Positions 42,464-51,417 of a stretch of 64,000 nucleotides of DNA are shown in pieces (the stretch's first letter is position 1; every line of letters starts with the position of its first letter). A program made the translations under genes and the position numbers. The stretch lies in NCBI GenBank assembly GCA_038321775.1, contig JBBQFI010000006.1:1-64000 (forward strand). Direction: 5' to 3'. The DNA comes from JBBQFI01 sp038321775. GTDB lineage: Bacteria > Verrucomicrobiota > Verrucomicrobiia > Chthoniobacterales > UBA10450. A model generated the notes under the pieces. The model was not told the origin of the DNA. It saw nothing but the letters and a program-made list of their open reading frames with translations, and did not search any database.

Positions 42464-42676
42464 CCCTGCCGACTGCCTGCGGCGACCTTGCTTTCCATTT
42501 TTTAGGTTAATCGCGAATCCGCGGTGCGTTTTTCACACGACGGAGACAGGCCACGCGTCATGCTGCGTTTGAACAAAGCGAGTGGCAGGCTTCGAGATAA
42601 ACCAAACCGATCAGCGTACCAACCGCGCGCAAGATCGACATCATCGCTCGAATTGTCGTAGGGCATCGCTAGATTA

Positions 42677-43465
42677 TTGACAGACGTGACCAAAGACTCC
42701 TCACAACCCGAAAATTCTTACGAGAGCACACTAAATCATGCGATGAGCCTCTGGTTCATGCCGGAAATCGAGCGCCGACAAGTAGCTGCGCTGGCTCCGA
42801 AGCCATTTCCATTCATGGCCGCACAGGTGATATTTCGTCCAGGCGGAACCCGTCCCGAAATACGGTTGAACGAGGAAGTAAAGGCGGTCATTGATGTTAA
42901 GTACAAAGAGGGCGTCGCAATCAAGGACGGCGATCCGGTTTTCGCTGAGCATGTAGAACGCTTCAATTCCATGGAGTTACCGGAGACTGAAGATCCGGAT
43001 TGCGGGCATTTTACGGCCATCCAGTTGCGAGGCTTGTGGTATCTCTCCTTTGACTTTGTTTACAACAAAGGTCGTGCTAGAGCGCTTCTGTCCATTGGCC
43101 GAGAATTTCTTTCAGCCGCGACCGACGCGCTTAAACGCGGTGATATGCACGCCTTCATCGACACGCTTTTTAGCGCAGCTGAGATCGCCGCCAATGTGTT
43201 GATCTTTGTTGTCTCTCCAGACAAGGAGAAGAATCCGTATCCAAGTCATGGTGCGATACACTCGCGTTTGAATCAGTACGCAAAGCTTGGGAATATTGAT
43301 AAGGAGCATCGGGGTTCGTTTAACAAACTCGCCGATCTGCGCAGCAAGGCGCGGTATGGCAAAATCAAGGTTGAGCTTCCCAATTCCGAAGCCGAGAAAC
43401 TTCTGCGTGATACAGAGGGGCTTATTGAGCAAGCTGCGGGTCTAGTGTCGCGACGATCCAAGTGA
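42677..43465 (+). CDS. Uncharacterised protein, possible HEPN-like C-terminal domain
   Basis: A 262-residue soluble protein (TTG at 42677, or GTG at 42686). The C-terminal half (about 130-262) is all-helical with AATDALKRGDMHAFIDTLFSA and ends RSKARYG, reminiscent of HEPN domains, but no clear Rx4-6H motif is seen. It is convergent with the caspase-like gene of the ATPase operon (34-bp gap). Function unknown; the location suggests an accessory, possibly defensive role. Confidence 0.5.
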   Translation: MTDVTKDSSQPENSYESTLNHAMSLWFMPEIERRQVAALAPKPFPFMAAQVIFRPGGTRPEIRLNEEVKAVIDVKYKEGVAIKDGDPVFAEHVERFNSMELPETEDPDCGHFTAIQLRGLWYLSFDFVYNKGRARALLSIGREFLSAATDALKRGDMHAFIDTLFSAAEIAANVLIFVVSPDKEKNPYPSHGAIHSRLNQYAKLGNIDKEHRGSFNKLADLRSKARYGKIKVELPNSEAEKLLRDTEGLIEQAAGLVSRRSK

Positions 43466-43499
43466 TATGCCGCGCGCAAAATCGACAATCAGCTCCGCA

Positions 43500-44156
43500 T
43501 CATAAGCCACTCATGGTGGATGAAAATGATAGAGGAATTCCGAACACGCTCAGAATATGAGAACCTTTAGTATAGTCCAATTTCGCTGGCCCTATCTTAT
43601 TCGCTAGGTTGACCGATTTCTTAAGACGTTTGAAATCGACGAAGAGACGGCGGTAAAACTCCACGAAAGCCGCGCACAACGGTCGACCATCTTCGTCTTT
43701 GAGCGGGCCCACGAGTGAGTAGTACGGACGTCGCTTTATGTACTTGCTGCTCATCATGTATGCGAGGGATGCTCCATGATATCCCCAACACGAAGATAGG
43801 CTTAGCGCAAGATGGTAATCTGTGGTTTTGAGTAATGGCAGTAAGGCCTCAGACAGCTCGCTCCAAGTCATCTCTTTGGACTCGCCTAATACCAACGCGT
43901 CTTTGCGGCCATGACAGGAGATATGAACATAGGGCACCGAATGGCGTGGATGTATGTAAGTCGCGCGATAACTTCGAATTTCCTCAAGGGCATCGCATAG
44001 AGAAGCGCCATCGACAGCTGAATAAGGTACTATATTGATTGAGCCATCGAGCGCTTTTTGCAACATTTCCGCTTCTGAGCCCCACGCCGCTATAAAATTT
44101 TTATCAATGGCGTCAATTACGTGCAAATCGACATGTTTCCTCGTTCGATAGTTCAT
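43500..44156 (-). CDS. Caspase/CHAT-like peptidase downstream of RloC-like ATPase
   Basis: A 218-residue protein. PYVHISCHGRKDALVL supplies the clan CD histidine (H82 in SCHG) and ALSLSSCWG the cysteine (C123), with an intervening hydrophobic strand and the expected spacing; the fold pattern resembles CHAT and caspase-like effector proteases. It follows the ATPase gene by 43 bp on the same strand, so it is most likely its effector or regulator. No partner substrate is identifiable. Confidence is higher for the His-Cys dyad than for the exact family. Confidence 0.6.
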   Translation of the reverse strand: MNYRTRKHVDLHVIDAIDKNFIAAWGSEAEMLQKALDGSINIVPYSAVDGASLCDALEEIRSYRATYIHPRHSVPYVHISCHGRKDALVLGESKEMTWSELSEALLPLLKTTDYHLALSLSSCWGYHGASLAYMMSSKYIKRRPYYSLVGPLKDEDGRPLCAAFVEFYRRLFVDFKRLKKSVNLANKIGPAKLDYTKGSHILSVFGIPLSFSSTMSGL

Positions 44157-44199
44157 TGGATCCTGTGCAAAGAGGCCTTTCTTAATGTGGAATTGGCGC

Positions 44200-45096
44200 T
44201 CAAACGGGAGGATGATTGTTTTGAGCCGAGAGTTGTTTGCTTCGGACGCGCTGCATCCAGTCCTTCACAATTTTTATTTCATGGTAGTAGTCGTCAGGAA
44301 CAGGAACCTTTCGACCTAGCTCTGCGCACTTCTCATGATTTAATTCGGAACAGCGCTTATATGCCTGACGCATTTCAACAAAGTCGGAATCTTCTAGTGC
44401 TGCGATCTGCCAGACATTCTTAGTCGTAACATGTGAATCGAATCTTTTGACGACCGGCTCCAAGACTTCCGCGACCGCTCGCTCCCAACATTTTCTTAGC
44501 TGATTTGAAAATGAGTCTGTTTGTTGATTCCACTTGATTGACTGTCCGGCCTTGAATGCCGTTTCCCAATGTTTCACCTGTTTAGCGATGCCTTCGGCAA
44601 GATCTAATGCAGGCGCTATGGTCGATGGAACTCCATCTTCCAGGCATCCGCAGTAGGGCCCTTCTGGTAATTGACTAACGGTTTGAAATTTTGTGGTTGT
44701 TCCTTTTGCTCGCGCACATCGGCTTAATTGCTCGAGAAACAATACATCGTGGGTAAACACAATGATTTGTCGTCCGGCTTTCACTTCATCCACGAGGCGT
44801 TCAGCAACTCCCTCACGAAAATCGTGATCCAGAGAAGAAACTGGATCATCGAAAACTAACGCTGATTTATCGTCGGCCGTCGACAACTCGGACAAGAACG
44901 CAGCGATAGCTATACAACGATGCTCTCCTTCGCTTAATACACTTCCGACTGGCGCATTTCTATTGCGCGTAAATATCACCGAAAATTGAGCGGCGCCGAT
45001 CGAACTTATACCACGCTTTAACTCCACGTTAATTCGGCGCAGCCCCAATCGGTGCACTTCCGTTGCGAACCGATCCCTCCACGCATCCGTGATCAA
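44200..45096 (-). CDS. RloC/PrrC-like ATPase, C-terminal half (ABC signature, Walker B, possible HEPN nuclease)
   Basis: A 298-residue frame with TTG start. It supplies the second half of an AAA_13-type ATPase: signature LSEGEHR (54-60), Walker B ALVFDDPVSSLDH (79-91) and H-loop FTHD (114-117). The C-terminal part has R-x3-E (R201, E205) and RCSELNH (R248, H254), reminiscent of the Arg-Glu-His nuclease triad of PrrC/RloC anticodon nucleases, though unproven. The frame joins the upstream gene by a TTGA overlap and probably forms one protein with it in relatives. Confidence 0.82.
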   Translation of the reverse strand: MITDAWRDRFATEVHRLGLRRINVELKRGISSIGAAQFSVIFTRNRNAPVGSVLSEGEHRCIAIAAFLSELSTADDKSALVFDDPVSSLDHDFREGVAERLVDEVKAGRQIIVFTHDVLFLEQLSRCARAKGTTTKFQTVSQLPEGPYCGCLEDGVPSTIAPALDLAEGIAKQVKHWETAFKAGQSIKWNQQTDSFSNQLRKCWERAVAEVLEPVVKRFDSHVTTKNVWQIAALEDSDFVEMRQAYKRCSELNHEKCAELGRKVPVPDDYYHEIKIVKDWMQRVRSKQLSAQNNHPPV

Positions 45097-46862
45097 GACG
45101 TCTGCAATTTTTGAGCTGTGGCGAGTAACCTTTGTAGAATCGACAGTCTCAAGAGCTGCGTCAAATCCGTCGTTTTTTTCTTCCGCGTGATTTCACGCTT
45201 AAGATCCTCGAGCAAGTCCGAAAGTAGGGAGCGGTCCTCAAGTTCTTGAAGCTCGCTCCTCAAACGTTTGAAATCTTCAGAATCAACAGCAGTCCTAAGT
45301 TCGTTGATCCGCAAATTAACTTGGTCGAGTAAACCCTGAACATTCCCGCTTGGCGCGTCAGCCATTTGGGAGATCGACGGCCACTCCTCAGATTTCACTA
45401 CTTTCACAACTCGTCCGCGCCGGAGTACTACGTGTCGATAAAATCGTCGGACTTCTTTTGCTAGCTCCGGTAATCCAATCTCGTCCTTCAACATCGCGTT
45501 ATCTTGAAGGCGCTGCTCGATCCCGAGTTGAGTAGCCATCAAAGCTTTCAGTGCTTTGTTCCTATCATCTATAGCAGCGTCAGCACTTCGACGGGTGTCC
45601 TCACGCACAAACTTCGCAAAACGATTGAACCGATCAGCGGCATCGGGCTGAAGCGACTGTTGACACAAAACGCATACCGCATCTTTGTCGGTCCTTGGGA
45701 ATTCTAAAGCTGGATAAGCTTCCTTTGCAAAATTGCGGGCCGCGGTCCACAAAGCTCGCCATGCTTCGGTGCCAATTTTGTCGGGCAACGGCTCGTTCTT
45801 AAATGCATCTGTTGCCGCCAGCAGTGCAGCCTCCGATTTAGCTTCGGCATCTGCTATCTTGTTTTTGTAAGTGGTGAGGGATTCGTCGTTAAACGTCGAG
45901 CCCAGCGTTTCTAATCGGCTAATCAGTTGAGACAGGCGCAGCTTCTTCGCTTCCTCAAACCTAATCAATTTGTCTGGAGCCTGCTTAAACTGCGCCCGGA
46001 GGTCCTCAAGACGCGTGCGTTCCTCAGGGCGCAACACCGCAAGCTCTTCCACATCTTTGATTGAAGTGTTGGAGTCGACAGAATGAAGAATCTTTCCCGC
46101 TTGGGTTTGCTGATCAAACTTTGGCTCTCGCCTCCAACTTGGAACGTCGATATCAAGCGAATCTTTCTCGCCCTTTAGCTTTTCGCGGAACTCTTTGCAC
46201 AGATTCGCGAGACTTTGCAGAATTTGTAACGGAAGCGGCGTATATGCCGCTTCATACTCTTTACCCACGTGCACTGGAGCACAGGTCGCGTCAAAGAGAC
46301 TAACGTGTGAAAGCAGCAAAGGTGGTGTTGTATCATCACTCCAATCACAACACTCTTTCTTGCCGTTAACAGAGAATTTTAGCGTTGCGGATGCCAGTGC
46401 AGCCTCTTGCGTTTCATAAATATTTGGCAAAATCGTTTCGCTTGCGCGCGCTCGACACACCCTTTTCAAGATTCGCGAATAGCCTGATTTTCCGGCGCCG
46501 TTGTCTCCATAGACAACTGTCAGTCCATTCTCACTGAACAAGAGCGACTGGTCCGCAACCAGCGCATTAACCTGCTTTACATTACTAATTGAAGCGATGG
46601 TTACAGTTTCGCTGGTAGTAGGGCCGCCTGGAACGTGATCTTTCGAAAGAGGCTCAGCCGTCGGCACCCTCGCATCTGTCGCCAGCAAGCCCGACGAATG
46701 TCTGCACAAGGTCAACAATTCTGATTTGTCGGTCTCCGTGAGCGAACATGATTGGTACAAACGACGCAGAGCATCACGTTGCCACAACGGCAATGTTTTC
46801 GACCAATCGACTAACTCGCCCAATACTGCTGCCGGCGTCTTCGGCTGAGTGGGTTCGGTCAT
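45093..46862 (-). CDS. RloC/PrrC-like ATPase, N-terminal half (Walker A, zinc-hook coiled coil)
   Basis: A 589-residue protein. Walker A is GDNGAGKS (119-126), after an N-terminal roughly 100-residue region. Residues 200-580 are a long coiled coil with the CVLC zinc-hook-like motif at 397-400 at its hairpin, as in RloC and Rad50-like proteins. It ends just before the conserved signature motif, which lies in the next, overlapping frame. RloC-type proteins sense DNA damage and cut tRNA, aborting phage infection. It heads the operon: two ATPase halves, then the caspase-like gene. Confidence 0.82.
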   Translation of the reverse strand: MTEPTQPKTPAAVLGELVDWSKTLPLWQRDALRRLYQSCSLTETDKSELLTLCRHSSGLLATDARVPTAEPLSKDHVPGGPTTSETVTIASISNVKQVNALVADQSLLFSENGLTVVYGDNGAGKSGYSRILKRVCRARASETILPNIYETQEAALASATLKFSVNGKKECCDWSDDTTPPLLLSHVSLFDATCAPVHVGKEYEAAYTPLPLQILQSLANLCKEFREKLKGEKDSLDIDVPSWRREPKFDQQTQAGKILHSVDSNTSIKDVEELAVLRPEERTRLEDLRAQFKQAPDKLIRFEEAKKLRLSQLISRLETLGSTFNDESLTTYKNKIADAEAKSEAALLAATDAFKNEPLPDKIGTEAWRALWTAARNFAKEAYPALEFPRTDKDAVCVLCQQSLQPDAADRFNRFAKFVREDTRRSADAAIDDRNKALKALMATQLGIEQRLQDNAMLKDEIGLPELAKEVRRFYRHVVLRRGRVVKVVKSEEWPSISQMADAPSGNVQGLLDQVNLRINELRTAVDSEDFKRLRSELQELEDRSLLSDLLEDLKREITRKKKTTDLTQLLRLSILQRLLATAQKLQTS

Positions 46863-46993
46863 CTTGTGAGGGGAATGTTAACGCAGCTTTCCGTCAACTG
46901 GTCATACTTGCGTGTAAACGTCTGTGCTTTCCGATAAGCTCTTTTGCTTTCTCTTTCAACCCGGCGCGCAGCGCGTCCTCTTCAGAAGTTTCT

Positions 46994-47017
46994 CGTGAAG
47001 CGAAGCTTTTTACGCGG
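46994..47017 (-). repeat. REP-like palindrome, left outer copy
   Basis: CGTGAAGCGAAGCTTTTTACGCGG: reverse-oriented copy of the CGCGTAAAAGGCTTCGCC element. Confidence 0.7.
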
Positions 47018-47053
47018 ACATTGACCCGAAATGATTGTTCACCTCGTTGACGG

Positions 47054-47080
47054 CCGCGTAAAAGGCTTCGCCCCACGCGG
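47054..47080 (+). repeat. REP-like palindrome, left inner copy
   Basis: CCGCGTAAAAGGCTTCGCC then CCACGCGG: arms CCGCGT and ACGCGG with a GGC-TTC-GCC inner hairpin. Confidence 0.75.
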
Positions 47081-47103
47081 CTGTCGCACTAAAAGAAGAA
47101 CGA

Positions 47104-47406
47104 ATGTTTTACGTTTACGTGTTGCGGTCAGTGAGCGACGCCGGTTTCTACATTGGCTTCTCGACGGACTTGAAGAGGCGGTTGTCAGAGCATAGACGAG
47201 GCGCCTCGTTCGCCACGAAATCGCGAGGTCCTTGGAAGCTTATTTATTATGAGGCTTACATGGAGCGCGAAGACGCCGAAGGCCGAGAGAAGTTCCTGAA
47301 GAGCGGGGCCGGGCGTCGTTTCCTGCGCGCTCAATTACGCCATTATCTCCGCGTAAAAGGCTCCGCCTCACGCGGCTCTAATCATGATACGCCGACCTTC
47401 GATTAA
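47104..47406 (+). CDS. GIY-YIG nuclease family protein
   Basis: A 100-residue single-domain GIY-YIG protein (YhbQ/URI-like): YVYVLRSVSDAGFYIGFS, the arginine in KRRLSEHRRG, and EGREKFLKSGAGRRFL. Single-domain members may cut DNA, but most are uncharacterised. Its last codons (LRVKGSASRGS) are encoded by a palindromic repeat, and similar palindromes lie on both sides. Confidence 0.8.
   Translation: MFYVYVLRSVSDAGFYIGFSTDLKRRLSEHRRGASFATKSRGPWKLIYYEAYMEREDAEGREKFLKSGAGRRFLRAQLRHYLRVKGSASRGSNHDTPTFD
47349..47375 (+). repeat. REP-like palindrome, right inner copy
   Basis: CCGCGTAAAAGGCTCCGCC then TCACGCGG, overlapping the 3' end of the GIY-YIG gene. Confidence 0.75.
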
Positions 47407-47412
47407 TCAACT

Positions 47413-47474
47413 GCGTGAGGCGAAGCCCTTTACGCGGCCACCAATCAGCCACGTGAGCGAACGCTTTTACGTGG
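47413..47474 (-). repeat. REP-like palindrome, two right outer copies
   Basis: GCGTGAGGCGAAGCCCTTTACGCGG (47413-47437) and a more diverged copy (47451-47474), both in reverse orientation relative to the inner copies. Confidence 0.65.
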
Positions 47475-47774
47475 CGCTGGCGCGGCGCGACACCGGCATT
47501 CGCGGCCTGGGCGGATCGGATGGAAGCGCCGCGGCTGCTCGAGCGTTCCGAAAAAGCTGCGGGATGACGATGCGCTATTAGCGCCGAGTTGGTCGCGCAT
47601 TTCCCGTTTCATCGGGTAAATAGCGCCTTTGCCATTGCTCCAGACGACAGCGCGCAATCCAAGCTTCTGATTTTCTGCGCGCAGTTTTCGCGCGACACGA
47701 CCAAATGCGCGCTCAGCACGCGAGACAAACGCCGGCGGTCTCTTCGCGCCGTTCGGTCGCTGATTCGTTTTCAT
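47445..47774 (-). CDS. Possible small protein next to MazF-type pair
   Basis: A 109-residue frame whose N-terminal 55 residues (FGRVARKLRAENQKLGLRAVVW) resemble short conserved proteins with the pattern RAENxxLGLPxVVW that accompany toxin-antitoxin genes; the C-terminal half runs into repeat-rich sequence and looks non-native. The true end is uncertain. Confidence 0.35.
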   Translation of the reverse strand: MKTNQRPNGAKRPPAFVSRAERAFGRVARKLRAENQKLGLRAVVWSNGKGAIYPMKREMRDQLGANSASSSRSFFGTLEQPRRFHPIRPGRECRCRAAPAPRKSVRSRG

Positions 47775-47792
47775 ATTCCAATCAGACTCATC

Positions 47793-48122
47793 TCATACAA
47801 AAAGTGTTCGCGTCTTTTCGAGAACCTCTGCGAGCTTCGCCGTCTTAACTTTTCCAATTGAGTAGAGAATGACGCCCTGTTCCACCGTGAAGAGTCGTTG
47901 AGGACGGATGAAGCTCGCATGAGCGAGTTGCCCACGCTCGAAGTCTCCAGTGTCCAACGGAATTGAGAAACCATCCGATCGAGCGCGCGTAGTGATCTGA
48001 CAGAGGATGAGATCATCACCTGGCAGATTGGCAATAACGAGCGCGGGTCTGCGCTTTCCGACCGTAAGATCCGTCTGCGGAAACGGAATGACGACGACTT
48101 CGCCAGCTACAGGTTTGCCCAC
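47793..48122 (-). CDS. MazF/PemK-family toxin
   Basis: A 109-residue protein with GTG start. GEVVVIPFPQTDLTVGKRRPALVI is the typical MazF opening; LILCQITTRA and a C-terminal GKV-LAEVLEKTRTLF strand-helix follow. MazF toxins are mRNA- or tRNA-cleaving endoribonucleases. It overlaps its antitoxin by 16 bp. A longer frame from 48149 adds residues unlike the family. Confidence 0.85.
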   Translation of the reverse strand: MGKPVAGEVVVIPFPQTDLTVGKRRPALVIANLPGDDLILCQITTRARSDGFSIPLDTGDFERGQLAHASFIRPQRLFTVEQGVILYSIGKVKTAKLAEVLEKTRTLFV

Positions 48123-48301
48123 GCGGCATCCTCTTCTGGGGAGTTCCAATCGCGCGCGAGAACAGATTCGCTCAGCTCCGCGCCATTAAACGATTCATCG
48201 CCCGCGCTCTTCTTCAAACGCAGCGCGAAATCGTAAACCTTTCGTTGTAAGGGCTCGGGTAGATTCGCAATCTCTTTGTCGATCAATTCGCGCGTGCTCA
48301 C
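48107..48301 (-). CDS. Antitoxin of the MazF pair (DUF2281-like)
   Basis: A 64-residue protein: LIDKEIANLPEPLQRKVYDF matches the DUF2281 N-terminus (NLPEELQQEVLDF), followed by a charged linker and LARDWNSPEEDAAW. Such proteins pair with MazF or PIN toxins. It directly precedes and overlaps the toxin gene. Confidence 0.75.
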   Translation of the reverse strand: MSTRELIDKEIANLPEPLQRKVYDFALRLKKSAGDESFNGAELSESVLARDWNSPEEDAAWANL

Positions 48302-48319
48302 GATAGGATCATCTCACAA

Positions 48320-48509
48320 TTACGTCTTTGCGTAAACCTCCGAACCCTTCTCTACGAATTCTTTCCTCTTTTCCTGCATTCCTGATTCGATTGCTTCTTC
48401 ACTCGTTAGGCCGTGTTCGGCTGCGTACTTTCGAACGTCCTCAGTTATCTTCATGGAACAGAAGTGCGGACCGCACATGGAGCAGAAGTGTGCGGTCTTA
48501 GCGCCTTGA
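48320..48509 (-). pseudogene. thiC 3'-end fragment (diverged copy)
   Basis: The minus strand reads GAKTAHFCSMCGPHFCSMKI, then TEDVRKYAAEHGLTSEEAIE and a natural stop, 63-65 residues equal to the ThiC C-terminus with its 4Fe-4S motif (CSMCGPHFC). It is only about 75-80% identical to the intact gene's end, so it is not a fresh duplication. Homology stops abruptly near 48509. It lies 0.8 kb downstream of thiC, separated by a toxin-antitoxin pair. Confidence 0.85.
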
Positions 48510-48613
48510 AGTCGTTGCCGCCCATCAACTCCTCCCGCTCCTTAGCGAGCCTACCCGTCTATGTCGGCTTATCCCATTCGCCTCCATTCCTGCGGCAATA
48601 AATTTGTGATGCA

Positions 48614-48868
48614 TTAGCGGTAAACCTCGCGGCGATGACGGATTCGCTGTATTCGGACAACTCGAATCACATCGGCGATTTCGTAGATGATGCGATAATC
48701 CCCGACGCGAACTCGCCAGTCGTGCTTCGTTCCAGCAAGTTTACGGCTGCTGGATGGCCGCGGATTTTCCGCGAGAGCGCGGAGGACATTTGCAACGCGT
48801 GATCGGATCTCGGCGGAGAGGCGCTTCAGGTCTTTCTCGGCTGCGCGCTCGACGACGACCTGATACAT
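48614..48868 (-). CDS. RelE/ParE-family toxin
   Basis: An 84-residue protein: YQVVVERAAEKDLKRLSAEI, then PRPSSSRKLAGTKHDWRVRVGDYRIIYE, and VVRIQRIRHRREVY, a complete RelE-type toxin. RelE toxins cleave mRNA on the ribosome. It starts 3 bp after the antitoxin gene. Confidence 0.88.
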   Translation of the reverse strand: MYQVVVERAAEKDLKRLSAEIRSRVANVLRALAENPRPSSSRKLAGTKHDWRVRVGDYRIIYEIADVIRVVRIQRIRHRREVYR

Positions 48869-48871
48869 TCC

Positions 48872-49072
48872 TCAGCTCTTCGCCAGATCGGCGAGCACGT
48901 CTTCCAAGGGGCGATAATGAAGCTTCCTGCGGCGTGCCTTCTTCAGCCATGCGACATCTTCTGCGTCTTCCAATCGCTCGAGTATCTCCTGATATTGCTT
49001 GATCGGCAGGATCACTGAAACGGGCCTGCCCTTTTTCGTGATGATCTCGGGCTCGGGAAGCGCGGCTTTCAT
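48872..49072 (-). CDS. Phd/YefM-type antitoxin
   Basis: A 66-residue protein: EPEIITKKGRPVSVILPIKQYQEILERLED is the DNA-binding Phd/YefM fold, and the C-terminal RRRKLHYRPLEDVLADL would wrap the toxin. It precedes and is co-transcribed with the RelE-type toxin, and lies 18 bp behind thiC. Confidence 0.85.
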   Translation of the reverse strand: MKAALPEPEIITKKGRPVSVILPIKQYQEILERLEDAEDVAWLKKARRRKLHYRPLEDVLADLAKS

Positions 49073-49090
49073 GACACGAATGTATCAGCC

Positions 49091-50980
<1,890 letters not shown>

Positions 50981-51120
50981 GGAGTTTGTCTCTCCAGCTG
51001 GGATTGAATCTTTTTCGGCGATCATAAGAATGTGAATAAGGAAAACAGGAACGCAGGAAAAAAATGAGAACAAGTTGTATCCATCATTTCTTTTTTTCCT
51101 GATTCCATTTTTTCCGGGAC

Positions 51121-51150
51121 ATAAAAAAACCATGCGCGAGAACGCATGGC
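51121..51150 (-). terminator. Intrinsic terminator between TPP riboswitch and thiC
   Basis: Read on the minus strand: CCATGCG, loop TTCTCG, CGCATGG, then TTTTTTT. It lies directly downstream of the aptamer, giving a transcriptional-attenuation switch. Confidence 0.88.
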
Positions 51151-51154
51151 TAAA

Positions 51155-51250
51155 AGATCATTCCTCGCTTCCTTCGGCGGCATTACCCGCATCAGGTTCA
51201 AGGGGTCGTCCGAATTTCTTCGGACCTCTCAGCCTCTGGCTCCCCCGCTT
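51155..51250 (-). promoter_or_regulatory. TPP riboswitch (THI element)
   Basis: Conserved aptamer elements on the minus strand: GGGGGAGCC, GGCTGAGAGGTC, a variable stem, GACCCCTTGAACCTGAT, GCGGGTAATGCCG, and CGAAGGAAGCGAGGAA. These form the five-stem TPP aptamer. With the terminator immediately downstream, thiamin pyrophosphate binding would end transcription before thiC. Confidence 0.93.
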
Positions 51251-51257
51251 CGAAAAC

Positions 51258-51285
51258 AGAATAGGAGCGGAGAGAATGAAGTCAA
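51258..51285 (-). promoter_or_regulatory. Predicted thiC promoter
   Basis: Minus strand: -35 TTGACT (51285-51280), 16-bp spacer, -10 TATTCT (51263-51258), with the riboswitch starting about 8-10 bases further. The heptanucleotide array ends 1-2 bases upstream of the -35 box. Confidence 0.65.
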
Positions 51286-51286
51286 C

Positions 51287-51342
51287 AGATCAGAGATCAG
51301 AGATCAGAGATCAGAGATCAGAGATCAGAGATCAGAGATCAG
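51287..51342. repeat. Perfect heptanucleotide array (AGATCAG)x8
   Basis: Eight exact copies of AGATCAG in 56 bp, immediately upstream of the thiC -35 box and after the amidase stop. Confidence 0.95.
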
Positions 51343-51382
51343 AGGCGGAGGTCGGAAGTCGGAAGAAGATCGCCGAGCGATC

Positions 51383-51402
51383 GCGGCGCTGAGGCCGCTC
51401 CC
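51383..51402. repeat. REP-like palindrome arm
   Basis: GGCGCTGAGGCCGCTCCCAC: one arm of the element also at 5441 and 56242. Confidence 0.5.
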
Positions 51403-51417
51403 ACCTTGTGAGAAAGA

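Noticed and set aside
46894..47076. Minus-strand frame ending EEDALRAGLKEKAKELIGKH, resembling the ThiC C-terminus
   Set aside because: The similarity (EEDALRAGLKEK versus EEEALESGMKEK) is short, lacks the cluster motif, and part of the frame is palindromic repeat; too weak to call a third thiC fragment.
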